DNA of 64,000 bases. It comes from Mycobacterium sp. E1214 (GTDB lineage Bacteria > Actinomycetota > Actinomycetes > Mycobacteriales > Mycobacteriaceae). The notes under the pieces are model-generated. The model did not search any database. It was not told where the DNA came from and saw only the letters and a program-made list of their open reading frames with translations. Position numbers and translations under genes: made by a program. Shown here one piece after another: positions 26,075-34,900 of this stretch. Location of the stretch: NCBI RefSeq assembly GCF_001666755.1, contig NZ_LZJC01000090.1:1-64000 (forward strand), in the 5' to 3' direction. Positions within the stretch are counted from its first letter, which is position 1. Each line of letters opens with the position of its first letter.

Positions 26075-27472
26075 ATGACCGATCGACCCGCCGCGGCGAC
26101 CGCCGCGCTCTCGATCGACGCCCTCGGCCCCGCGGGGCAATACCGGACCCGCAACCGGGCGGTGATCACCAGCACCGCGGGCGAGGCGGTCGCCGAGCTC
26201 AGCATCGTTCCGCCGCTCTACATTTCGCGGGCACTCGCGGCGCAGCGCAAGGTCGCGCCGCTGCCGGTGGCGCACCGCGCGGCGGCCCTGGCGGGCGCCG
26301 CCGACGCCTTCGCCTCGCAGGTGATCGCCGGGCTGGACTTCGACGACTACGTCGCGCTGGCCAGCGACATCGCCGGGCTGCCGATCGCGATCACCCGGGC
26401 CGGGGCGTGCGGCGTCGCGGACTCGGTGGCGCACGCCTTCGACGCGGTGCAGCCCGCGCGGCCGGTCGGGGCTCAGCTCGATTGGCGGCAGGGCCGCGAG
26501 CGCGCGGCCTGGGTGCGGCGCGGTGAGGTGTTCGCCGTCCACGCGGCGGGCAACGGCCCGGGCGTGCACGGCCTGTGGCCCCAGGCGCTGGCGCTGGGGT
26601 ACCGGGTGGCGGTGCGGCCGTCGCGGCGTGAACCGCTGACCGCGCACCGCCTCGTGCAGGCGCTGCGACAGGCCGGGTTCCGCGCCGAGGACGCGCTCTA
26701 CCTGCCGACCGAGTACGCCGGTGCCGACGAGCTGATCCGGTCCGCCGACATCGCGATGGTCTACGGCGGCCAAGACGTGGTGGACAAGTACGCCGACGAC
26801 CCGTCGGTCCTCGTGAACGGTCCGGGTCGCACCAAGATCCTCATCACCGCCGAGCAGGACTGGCGCGAGCATCTCGAGGTCATCGTCGACTCGATCGCCA
26901 ACCTCGGGGGCATGGCCTGCGTCAACGCCACCGCCGTGCTCTACGAGGGCGACCCCGGGCCGCTGGCCGCAGCCATCGCCGAGCGCCTGGCGGTCCTCGA
27001 GCCGTTGCCCAGCGCCGACGAGCGCGCGCGACTACCCACCCAGCCCCTCGAGAGCGCCCGGTCGCTGGCGACGTATCTGGCGGGCAAGGCGGCCGGTTCG
27101 ACGCCGCTGCTGGGCGCCGACCAGGTGGTCGCCGAGCTCGGCGACGGCTACGCGGCGCTGCGCCCGGCCGTGCACCTGCTGGCGGAGCTGGACGTGGACC
27201 GCCTCAACCTGGAGCTGCCCTTTCCGTGCGTGTGGGTGGCCCCCTGGTCACGCCACGCCGGCGTCGCGGCGCTGTGCCGCTCGCTGGTCGTCACCGCGAT
27301 CACCAACGACGAGGCGCTGATCGACGCCCTGCTCGCCGAACCGACCGTCGGCAACGTGTACTGGGGCCCGCACCCGACCTGGCGCACCGCGCCCGACATC
27401 CCGCACGACGGGTTCCTCGCCGAGGCGCTGATGCGCACCAAGGGCATCGTGAGGGGTTCGGTCAAACGCTAG
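26075..27472 (+). CDS. Aldehyde-dehydrogenase-fold acyl reductase (LuxC-like)
   Basis: A 465-aa protein of the ALDH superfamily. The cofactor-binding segment is HAAGNGPGVHGLWPQALALG, then YRVAVRPSRREPLTA (about 156-190). The probable catalytic Cys is Cys 282 in NLGGMACVN. The overall arrangement resembles LuxC-type acyl-CoA reductases more than ordinary dehydrogenases. With the preceding LuxE-like ligase (1-bp gap) it could reduce an activated acid to an aldehyde using NAD(P)H. The last 11 bp overlap the convergent VOC gene. Substrate unknown; direction of catalysis is inferred. Confidence 0.72.
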   Translation: MTDRPAAATAALSIDALGPAGQYRTRNRAVITSTAGEAVAELSIVPPLYISRALAAQRKVAPLPVAHRAAALAGAADAFASQVIAGLDFDDYVALASDIAGLPIAITRAGACGVADSVAHAFDAVQPARPVGAQLDWRQGRERAAWVRRGEVFAVHAAGNGPGVHGLWPQALALGYRVAVRPSRREPLTAHRLVQALRQAGFRAEDALYLPTEYAGADELIRSADIAMVYGGQDVVDKYADDPSVLVNGPGRTKILITAEQDWREHLEVIVDSIANLGGMACVNATAVLYEGDPGPLAAAIAERLAVLEPLPSADERARLPTQPLESARSLATYLAGKAAGSTPLLGADQVVAELGDGYAALRPAVHLLAELDVDRLNLELPFPCVWVAPWSRHAGVAALCRSLVVTAITNDEALIDALLAEPTVGNVYWGPHPTWRTAPDIPHDGFLAEALMRTKGIVRGSVKR

Positions 27473-28030
27473 GCGGCGCGTCGGCGTCCGGCGGGGGCAC
27501 CAGCGTCGGCGGGACCAGCTGACCGGGCTGGGGCCAGTTGCCGAACGCCTCGGCGTAGCTGTGACTCATCACCTCGAGCACCGTGCCCCACGGGTCCGCG
27601 GCGTACGCCAGCGTCCACGGCCGGCCCGGCACGAAGTCGTACGGCTCGGCCAGCAGCGTCCCGCCGTGCTGCACCACCCGCTCGATGAGGGCCGCCACGT
27701 CGGGATGGGTGAGGCAGAGGTGCCACAGGCCGTGGCGGAACCACGGCGCCGCCTCGCCGGGCGGCGGCGACTGCTCGGTGGGCGGGTCGACGAACTGGAA
27801 CAGCTCGATGCCCACCGAGTTGCCGGTGAGCAGGTGGGCCTGCAGGGCGCGGCGGAACCGGCCACCGAACACGGCCGCGGCCTCGCCGTGTCCCGCCGCC
27901 TCGAGCACCCGCGGCCCCATGATGCAGCGGAACCCGAACACCGTGCCATACCAGTCGATCGCGGCGTGAATGTCCGGGACGGTGAGCCCCAGATGGTTGC
28001 GACCAGCGGGGCCGGCGGGTGCTCGCTCAC
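27462..28030 (-). CDS. VOC-family (glyoxalase/dioxygenase-like) protein, start uncertain
   Basis: A vicinal-oxygen-chelate protein. RNHLGLTVPDIHAAIDWYGT and FGFRCIMGPR form the first beta-alpha-beta-beta-beta module, and LWHLCLTHPDVAALIERV with PWTLAYAADPWGTVLEVMS the second, with metal-ligand His and Glu in place. The natural start should be GTG 28030, overlapping the cupin stop (GTGA), but the frame from that GTG is one base off from the domain frame, which suggests a lost base around 28005-28015. Reading the domain frame without a shift needs an ATG at 28094 inside the cupin gene. The pair with the cupin suggests a shared metal-dependent dioxygenase-like pathway. Confidence 0.7.
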
Positions 28031-28443
28031 CGGATGGTCGAAAACTGCTCGGGATGCGGCTCGTAACCGATGTCCTGCACCGCGCCCACGCCACTGAAGA
28101 CGTGCAAAACCTGGGTGGTGTCGCCGCTGACGTTGCGGAATTCGTGCCAGTTGCCGCGCGGCACCACGAGGAGCTGGCCCACCCGCATGTCCAGCGTGTG
28201 TTCGAAGTCCTCCGTGAACTGCAGGCTGCCCTTGAGCGGAACCACCATCATGTCGGCGTGCGGGTGCCGGTGCATGTGATGGATGAACCCGGGCGGGAAG
28301 GTCAGCAGGTCCGCCACGATCGCCGGGGTCCCGGTGAGCTCGGCGCTCAGCAGGTGCTGGTTGACCTGATGCTCGGTGATATCCCACCGCATGAACACCT
28401 CGGTAGGAATCTCGTCGAAGGTCAGCAGCTCAACGTTCGCCAT
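28027..28443 (-). CDS. Cupin-domain protein
   Basis: A 138-aa single-domain cupin. Motif 1 lies in PPGFIHHMHRHPHADMMVVPLKG (His-x-His and Glu-like position) and motif 2 in GQLLVVPRGNWHEFRNVSG, giving a probable three-His metal site. ATG 28443 has CGGAG 6 nt upstream. Small cupins may be metal-dependent oxygenases, isomerases or sensors. It is followed by the VOC gene with a 4-bp overlap. The reaction cannot be assigned. Confidence 0.83.
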   Translation of the reverse strand: MANVELLTFDEIPTEVFMRWDITEHQVNQHLLSAELTGTPAIVADLLTFPPGFIHHMHRHPHADMMVVPLKGSLQFTEDFEHTLDMRVGQLLVVPRGNWHEFRNVSGDTTQVLHVFSGVGAVQDIGYEPHPEQFSTIR

Positions 28444-28523
28444 CGTCAGCTCCGATCTGACCCGCCGGCCGGCCGGGCGGCGGTGTCCCGCGGGCAGCGT
28501 TACCCGCAGAGAGCGTAGTCAGC

Positions 28524-29270
28524 TCAGCTGCCGAAGCCACCACCGGTGGAACCGACCGCCGTCGCCGCGGGCGGCGGGCCGCCCACACCGAGGCGGCTGG
28601 CCGCGAAGTCCACGCCCTTATCGATCATCGAGCCGTCGTCGGCGTAGGTGTTGTGCGCGGAGAAGTTGAGCCCGTCGGAGCACACCGGGTCGTCGGTGGC
28701 GCACACCTTGAGCGTCTTCGCCTGGTACAGCGGGCCGATGACGACCGGCGGCTCGTTGAGGAAGTTCATGGCCCGGGTGTTGGGCGTGCCGAACAACACC
28801 ACCGAGGACACGTGGTCGGCGATCGCCGGGTCCAACGGCTTGGGCACGGTGGTGGGGTCGATCCCGTCGGGCACGGCGGCCGAGGTGACGAAGCCCATCA
28901 CGGCCGCCCCCTGCGAGTAGCCGCTGAGCACCATCTTGGTGTTGGGGCAGTCGTGCGCCATCGACACCACGTGCGCACCCGCGTCGCGGACGCCGTCGAT
29001 GCCGGTGGCCCACTGGTCGCTGGCGGGGTAGTTGACCGGATACACGTCGAACGACTTGTTGCCGACGCGTTGGTGCAACGCATCGACGAAAGCCTGCCCG
29101 GTGGGGCCGACGCCCGGCGCCTCACCGGTGCCGCGGGCGTAGACGACCTGAACGTCGGGGCACTGCGCCGCGGCGGAGGGAAGCAACGAGCCGGCGAGCA
29201 GCGAGGCGCCGACACCCGACGCCGCCACCGCGGCGGAGCCAACGAAACGCGTTATTTGACGTGCGATCAT
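28524..29270 (-). CDS. Secreted cutinase-like serine esterase
   Basis: A 248-aa secreted protein. The N-terminal signal peptide (about residues 1-35) ends AAAQCPDVQ. The cutinase fold contains VVYARGTGE, nucleophile motif GYSQG (117-121, Ser 119), the paired-Cys segment KVCATDDPVCSDG with the catalytic Asp, and AHNTYADDG with the His. This is the mycobacterial Culp family, with esterase or lipase activity outside the membrane. ATG 29270 was chosen because it starts the signal peptide. The 274-bp gap to the divergent SDR holds no other gene that I can see. Confidence 0.9.
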   Translation of the reverse strand: MIARQITRFVGSAAVAASGVGASLLAGSLLPSAAAQCPDVQVVYARGTGEAPGVGPTGQAFVDALHQRVGNKSFDVYPVNYPASDQWATGIDGVRDAGAHVVSMAHDCPNTKMVLSGYSQGAAVMGFVTSAAVPDGIDPTTVPKPLDPAIADHVSSVVLFGTPNTRAMNFLNEPPVVIGPLYQAKTLKVCATDDPVCSDGLNFSAHNTYADDGSMIDKGVDFAASRLGVGGPPPAATAVGSTGGGFGS

Positions 29271-29544
29271 GCCGCAACTTGTGCCCACCGCCGCCCCCAC
29301 CTAAACCGGGCGGTCGAAGAAATTACGCGGCGTTCACAAACTCCTCTCACGCTGCTCTCACGGCCGCCGGTAGTGCCCGCTGACCTGGGCCGGCGCGCCG
29401 AACCCCAAAGGCCGACAAGCGGCGGCCGGGCCGGAGAGCGGCGGGCCGCGGCGGTGTGGTCTGCTTGCTGTGGTTTACGAGCCGAGCCCGCGGTGAAGCA
29501 GAAGCCGCCCTCGGCAACCCCTCTCGAGTGAATGCGGCGGCCCA

Positions 29545-30438
29545 GTGAACGCACTAGCTCAACCTCTCGGCGCGGCGCTCGTCCGGGCGGTGAACCTCGT
29601 CGCCAACCCGGCGCGGATCTCGGACCCGGACCGGTTGCGCATCGCCGTCTCCGGCAAGACGGCCCTGGTCACGGGCGCGTCGTCCGGCATCGGCGAGGCC
29701 ACGGCCCGCAGCCTGGCGGCCGCGGGCGCCCACGTGCTGCTGGTCGCCCGCACCGAGGACAAGTTGTGCGACGTCGCGGCAGCCATCAACGCCGGCGGCG
29801 GCCGCGCGACGGCCTACCCGACCGACCTGGCCGACGAGTCGGCCGTCGCCACGCTGGCCAAGCGGATCACCGAGCGGCACGGCGCGCTCGACGTCGTGGT
29901 GAGCAACGCGGGCAAGTCGCTGCGCCGCTCGCTGCATCAGCAGTACGACCGGCCGCACGATTTCCAGCGCACCATCGACGTCAACTACCTGGGGCCGGTG
30001 TGGTTGCTGCTGGGCCTGTTACCCGCCATGCGAGACAACGGCGGCGGCCACATCGTCAACGTGTCGAGCGTGGGCGTGCGCGTGGCGCCGGGCCCGCAAT
30101 GGGGCGCCTACCAGGCGTCCAAGGGGGCGTTCGACCGGTGGCTGCGCAGCGTGGCCCCGGAGTTGCACGCCGACGGGGTCGCCGTGACGTCGGTCTACTT
30201 CGCGCTCGTGCGCACCCCGATGATCGCCCCAACGCCCGTCCTCGGCAGGCTGCCGAGCCTGTCGGCGGAGGAGGCCGCCGACGTGATCGCCAAGGCGCTC
30301 ATCGACCGGCCGCGCACCAGCGAGCCGCCGTGGCTGCTGCCGGCCGAGCTGGCTTGCGTGGTGCTGGCGGGCCCGGCCGAGGTGGCTGCGCGGCTGTGGT
30401 ACCGGCGCGCGGTCGGCGACGCGGAGCGCGGCCGATGA
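29545..30438 (+). CDS. SDR-family oxidoreductase (long-chain type)
   Basis: A 297-aa SDR with an N-terminal extension of about 35 residues, then TGASSGIGEATARSLA, VARTEDK (NADP-type Arg), SNAGKSLRRSLHQQ, Ser in VNVSSVGVR and YQASKGAFDRW. The layout resembles mycobacterial SDRs that sit beside FadD ligases. Its TGA overlaps the ATG of the following ligase, so both are co-translated. It probably acts on fatty-acid- or polyketide-derived substrates, inferred from this coupling. Confidence 0.86.
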   Translation: MNALAQPLGAALVRAVNLVANPARISDPDRLRIAVSGKTALVTGASSGIGEATARSLAAAGAHVLLVARTEDKLCDVAAAINAGGGRATAYPTDLADESAVATLAKRITERHGALDVVVSNAGKSLRRSLHQQYDRPHDFQRTIDVNYLGPVWLLLGLLPAMRDNGGGHIVNVSSVGVRVAPGPQWGAYQASKGAFDRWLRSVAPELHADGVAVTSVYFALVRTPMIAPTPVLGRLPSLSAEEAADVIAKALIDRPRTSEPPWLLPAELACVVLAGPAEVAARLWYRRAVGDAERGR

Positions 30439-31991
30439 CCGGTACCGCGGTGCTGCCGACCGCGGCCCGGGCGCTCGTGCGCTCCGGACTGCTGACGCCG
30501 CCGTCGCCGGCGGCCACGATCCGGTTGCTGCGCGCCGCGCGCCGCGGCGGCACCAACCCGTACACGCTGCTAGCGGTCGCCGCGGCCCGGTGGCCCGACC
30601 GGGCCGCGATCGTCGACGACGACGGCGCCCTGAGCTACCGCGAGCTGCAGCTGCTCATCGAGTCGGTCGCCTCCCGCCTGCCCGGCGTCGGGCCCGGCCG
30701 GGCCGTCGGGGTGCTGTGCCGCAACGGGCGCGGTTTCGTCGCGGGAGTCTTCGCCGCGGCGCTCGTCGGCGCCGACGTCGTCCCCGTCAACACGGAGTTC
30801 CGCGCCGACGCCCTGGCGGCCGCGCTGCGCGGCCACGGCATCGGCACCGTGGTCGCCGACGCGGAATTCGCCGAGCACATCCGCGCCGCCGACCCGGCTG
30901 TCGACGTCGTCGACCCGGCGACGGTCCCGCTGGACCGCGCCGCCCGGCCGCGCGTCGCCGCGCCCGGGCGGATCGTCCTGTTGACGTCCGGCACCACCGG
31001 CACCCCCAAGGGCGTGCCCCGCGACCCGGAGCTGCGCTCCGCGGTGGGCGTCTGGGTCACCATCCTGGCGCGCACCCGGCTGCACACCGGCTCACGCGTC
31101 TCGGTGGCGATGCCGATGTTTCATGGGCTGGGGCTCGGCATGGTGATGCTGACCGTGGCCCTCGGCGGCACGGTGCTGACCCAGCGCCGCTTCGACGCCG
31201 AGGCCGCGCTGGCGCAGGCGTCGCTGCAGCGGGCCGACGCCTTCACCGCCGTCCCGGTGGTGCTGGCCCGCATCCTCGAGCTGCCCGAGCGGGTGCGCGC
31301 CCGCAACCCGGTGCCCCACCTGCGGGTGGTGCTTTCCAGCGGTGACCGGCTCGACCCCACGCTGGGCCAGCGGTTCATGGACGCCTACGGGGAGGTGCTC
31401 TACAACGGCTACGGCTCGACCGAGGTCGGCATCGGCGCCCTGGCGACGCCGGCGGACCTGCGCGAGGCGCCCGAGACCGTCGGGCGGCCGGTGGCCGGCT
31501 GCCCCGTGCGGATCTTCGACCGCGCCGACCGGGCCGTCGGCCCCCGCGTCATCGGCCGGATCTTCGTGGGCGGTGGGCTGGCGAGCAAGGGGTACACCGG
31601 GGGCGGCGCCAAGGCCGTGGTCGAGGGCATGACGAGCACCGGGGACATGGGCTACCTCGACAACGCGGGCCGGCTGTTCATCGTCGGGCGCGAGGACGAC
31701 ATGATCATCTCCGGCGGCGAGAACGTGTACCCGCGGGCCGTCGAGAACGCCCTGGCCCAGCACCCCGCCGTCGCCGACAACGCCGTCGTCGGCGTGCCCG
31801 ACGAGCGGTTCGGCCAGCGCCTGGCGGCCTACGTCGCGTTGCAGCCCGGCAGCGAGATCGACCCGCCGGGGTTGCGGGAGTACCTGCTGGGCAGGGTGTC
31901 CCGGTTCGAGCAGCCCCGCGACATCCACATCGTCGCCAGCATCCCGCGCACCGCCACCGGCAAGGTGGTGCGGCAGGCGCTGTCCGGTTAG
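30435..31991 (+). CDS. FadD-type acyl-CoA/acyl-AMP ligase
   Basis: A 518-aa adenylate-forming enzyme. The AMP-binding P-loop is LLTSGTTGTPKGVPR, then YNGYGSTEVG (motif A5), STGDMGYLD (motif A7) and the C-terminal IPRTATGKVVRQAL with the catalytic Lys. It activates a fatty acid with ATP and usually transfers it to CoA. ATG 30435 overlaps the preceding SDR stop (ATGA). Its 3' end overlaps the convergent ctpI by 4 bp. FadD12-like members share this SDR partnership, but I do not assign a number. Confidence 0.9.
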   Translation: MTGTAVLPTAARALVRSGLLTPPSPAATIRLLRAARRGGTNPYTLLAVAAARWPDRAAIVDDDGALSYRELQLLIESVASRLPGVGPGRAVGVLCRNGRGFVAGVFAAALVGADVVPVNTEFRADALAAALRGHGIGTVVADAEFAEHIRAADPAVDVVDPATVPLDRAARPRVAAPGRIVLLTSGTTGTPKGVPRDPELRSAVGVWVTILARTRLHTGSRVSVAMPMFHGLGLGMVMLTVALGGTVLTQRRFDAEAALAQASLQRADAFTAVPVVLARILELPERVRARNPVPHLRVVLSSGDRLDPTLGQRFMDAYGEVLYNGYGSTEVGIGALATPADLREAPETVGRPVAGCPVRIFDRADRAVGPRVIGRIFVGGGLASKGYTGGGAKAVVEGMTSTGDMGYLDNAGRLFIVGREDDMIISGGENVYPRAVENALAQHPAVADNAVVGVPDERFGQRLAAYVALQPGSEIDPPGLREYLLGRVSRFEQPRDIHIVASIPRTATGKVVRQALSG

Positions 31992-34900
31992 CCCGGTGCG
32001 GGGGTCTCGCCCCGGCCGGGTTCCAGGGCGGCCACCTGGCGGGCGAGCCAGTTCGGCGCCAGCACCGAGATCGCGGTGGCGCCCGCGGTGGACCCCAGCA
32101 CGCCGGTCCAGGCGACCGGACCCAGCGGGGTGCAGCCGAAGAACTGGCTGATCACCGGGGTCTGAATGATGCCTACCAGGACACCCGCGCTGCCCAGGGC
32201 GGTCGCCACCACCAGCGGGCTGTGGCGCCGCGTCAGCAGCGTCTGCGCCAGCTGCGTGGTAACCAGGGCGGTCAGGCCCATCGTCGAGGTGCGGCGTTCG
32301 GTGCCCGGCGTGTAGCGCCCGATGGCCCACGCCGCGGTCGCGCCGGCGGAGGTGACGGCGCCGCGGGTGATGATCTGGCGCATCAGCGGGGCGTCGAGGG
32401 ACGGCGTGGGACCGGTGAGCACCACCTGCTGGTGTGCGCGCCGAGCCGCCTCGGCGGCCTCGGGGGAGTCGTAGTCCGCCACGTCGGGTTCGACGTATTG
32501 CGAGGTCACCGCGACGGCCAGCGCGGGGAACATGTCGGTGAGCAGGTTCACCAGCAGCAGCTGGCGGGTGCCGATCGGCGCGCGGCCCTGCCCGAACGCC
32601 GTGCCGATGATCGTGAACAGCACCTCGCCGACGTTGCCGCCGACCAGGATGGTGACCGCGTCGCGCACGCCGGCCCACATGCTGCGGCCCTCGACCAGGG
32701 CGTCGAGCAGCACGCCGAGGTCGGAGTCGGTCAGCACGATGTCGGCGGCGCCCCGGGCGGCCGACGAGCCGCGCCCGCTCACCCCGATGCCGACGTCGGC
32801 CATGCGGATGGCGGCGGCGTCGTTGGCACCGTCGCCGACCATCGCCGTCACCCGGCCGCTGCGCTGCAAGGCGGCGACGATCTGCACTTTCTGTTCGGGG
32901 CTGACCCGGGCGAACACCTGCACGTCGGCGACGAACTTGGCGGAGGCGTCCTCGTCCAGGCCGGTGAGTTCGGCCCCGGTCACCACGCGCACGTCCGCCG
33001 GCAGGCCCAGCTGGCGGGCGATCGCGCGGGCGGTGACCGGGTGATCGCCGGTGATCAACACGACGTCGCGGTGGGCGTCCACCAGCGCCTCGATCAGCGG
33101 GCGGGCCGACGCGCGCGCGGTGTCGGCCAGACCGACGTAGCCGAGCAGCTCGAGGTCGTGGGCGGCGGCGTCCACGGCGTCGGCGTCGGTGCCTTCGTCG
33201 GTCACCTCCCGCTCCCAGCCGCGCTGCGCCACCGCCAGCACCCGCAGGCCCTGCTCGGCGAGGCCGTGCACCACCGCCTCCGCCTGGCGCTGGTCGGCTT
33301 CGGGGTCGGCGAAGCGGCAGCGCGGCAGGATGACCTCGGGCGCACCCTTGAGGATCAGCACCGGCGCGGCCGGCCCCGACTCGCCGTTACCCGACGTGCC
33401 GATCGCCGCGGCGAAGCCGCGACTGGACTCGAACGGGACTTCGGCGAGCATCGTCCAGTCTCCGTCGCGGTGCCCGTTCAGCGACGCCGCGGCCGTGACG
33501 ATGGCCTCGTCGGTGGCGTGCGCGTGCCCCTGACCCTCCTGCGGCTGCGTCGACGCGCGGGCCGCGGCCCGGACCAGCGCGCCGGCCTCGGGGGAGGTCA
33601 GCTCGGGGAACGGGTCGTGCGGGTCCACGCCGACCGGCACCGCGCACACCAGGCGCAGCCGGTTCTCGGTGAGCGTGCCGGTCTTGTCGAAGCACACGGT
33701 GTCGACCCGCCCCAGCGCCTCGATGGTCCGCGGCGCGCGGACCAGGGCGCCGCGCGCCGTCAACCGCTGCGCCGCGGAGAGCTGCGACAGGGTGGCCACC
33801 AGCGGCAGCCCCTCGGGGACCGCGGCCACCGCGATCGCCACGCCGTCGGCCACGGCTTGGCGCAGCGGCGCCCGCCGCAGCAGCGCCAGCACCGACACCG
33901 TGGCGCCGCCGGCCAGGGTCAGCGGGAGCACCTTGCTGGTCAGCTCACGCAGCCGGGCCTGGACGCCGGCCGCCGTCTCGACGTCCGCGACCGCGGAGAT
34001 CGCGCGGTGCGCGGCGGTGCCGACGCCGGTGGCCACCACGATGGCCCGGGCCCGCCCGGCGACGATCGTGCTGCCCTCGAACAACATGCTGGCGCGGTCC
34101 GGGTCGTTGACGGCGACGGGATCCACCTGCTTGTCCACCGGCAGCGATTCGCCGGTGAGCAGGGACTCGTCGACCTCGAGGTCCTCGGCGACCAGCAGGC
34201 GGGCGTCGGCCGGCACCACTTCGGGCGCCGCCAGGTCGATCACGTCGCCCGGCCGCAGCGATTTCGCGGACACCGTGGCGGTGCGGGTGGCGCGCTGGGC
34301 CGCCTCGAGCCGGCGCCGGGTGGTCGCGACGGCCGGAACGACGACGCGGCGCACCAGCTGGTCCTGCTCGGCGAACAACTCGGCGGCCGCGGCTTCGGCC
34401 CGCAGGCGCTGCACACCGCCGGTGATGGCGTTGACGGTCATGACGCCGGCGACCAGCAGCGCGTCGACGTTGCTGCCGACGATCGCCGACGCGGCCGCCC
34501 CGACGGCCAGGATGGGCGTCAGGGGATCGGACAGTTCGGCGCGGGTGGCCGAGGCCAGCTGCACCAGGTTGTTGACGGGCCCGCGCAACGGCGCCAGCGC
34601 CGGGCTGTAGGACAGGTCGTCGAGGCGCCGCCGCCACGACGGGCCGGCGCTGTCGACGGCCAGCGGCTTGGCCCCGCCCGCGAGCCGCGAGTAGACGATC
34701 TCCGGATCCAGGGCATGCCACGCGGTGAGCGGTTGCGGGGTGGGGTCGGGCAGCCGCAGCACCCGGGTGGCCGAGAAGGACCCCGCCAGCAGGGCGGTGG
34801 CCGCGGCGGCGTTGACCGGGTTGAGCCAGCGCCGGAAGCTCACCGGATTGGTCGACGCCGGCTGCTCCCCGGTGACCAGCAACAAGCCGGCCAGCGTGGT

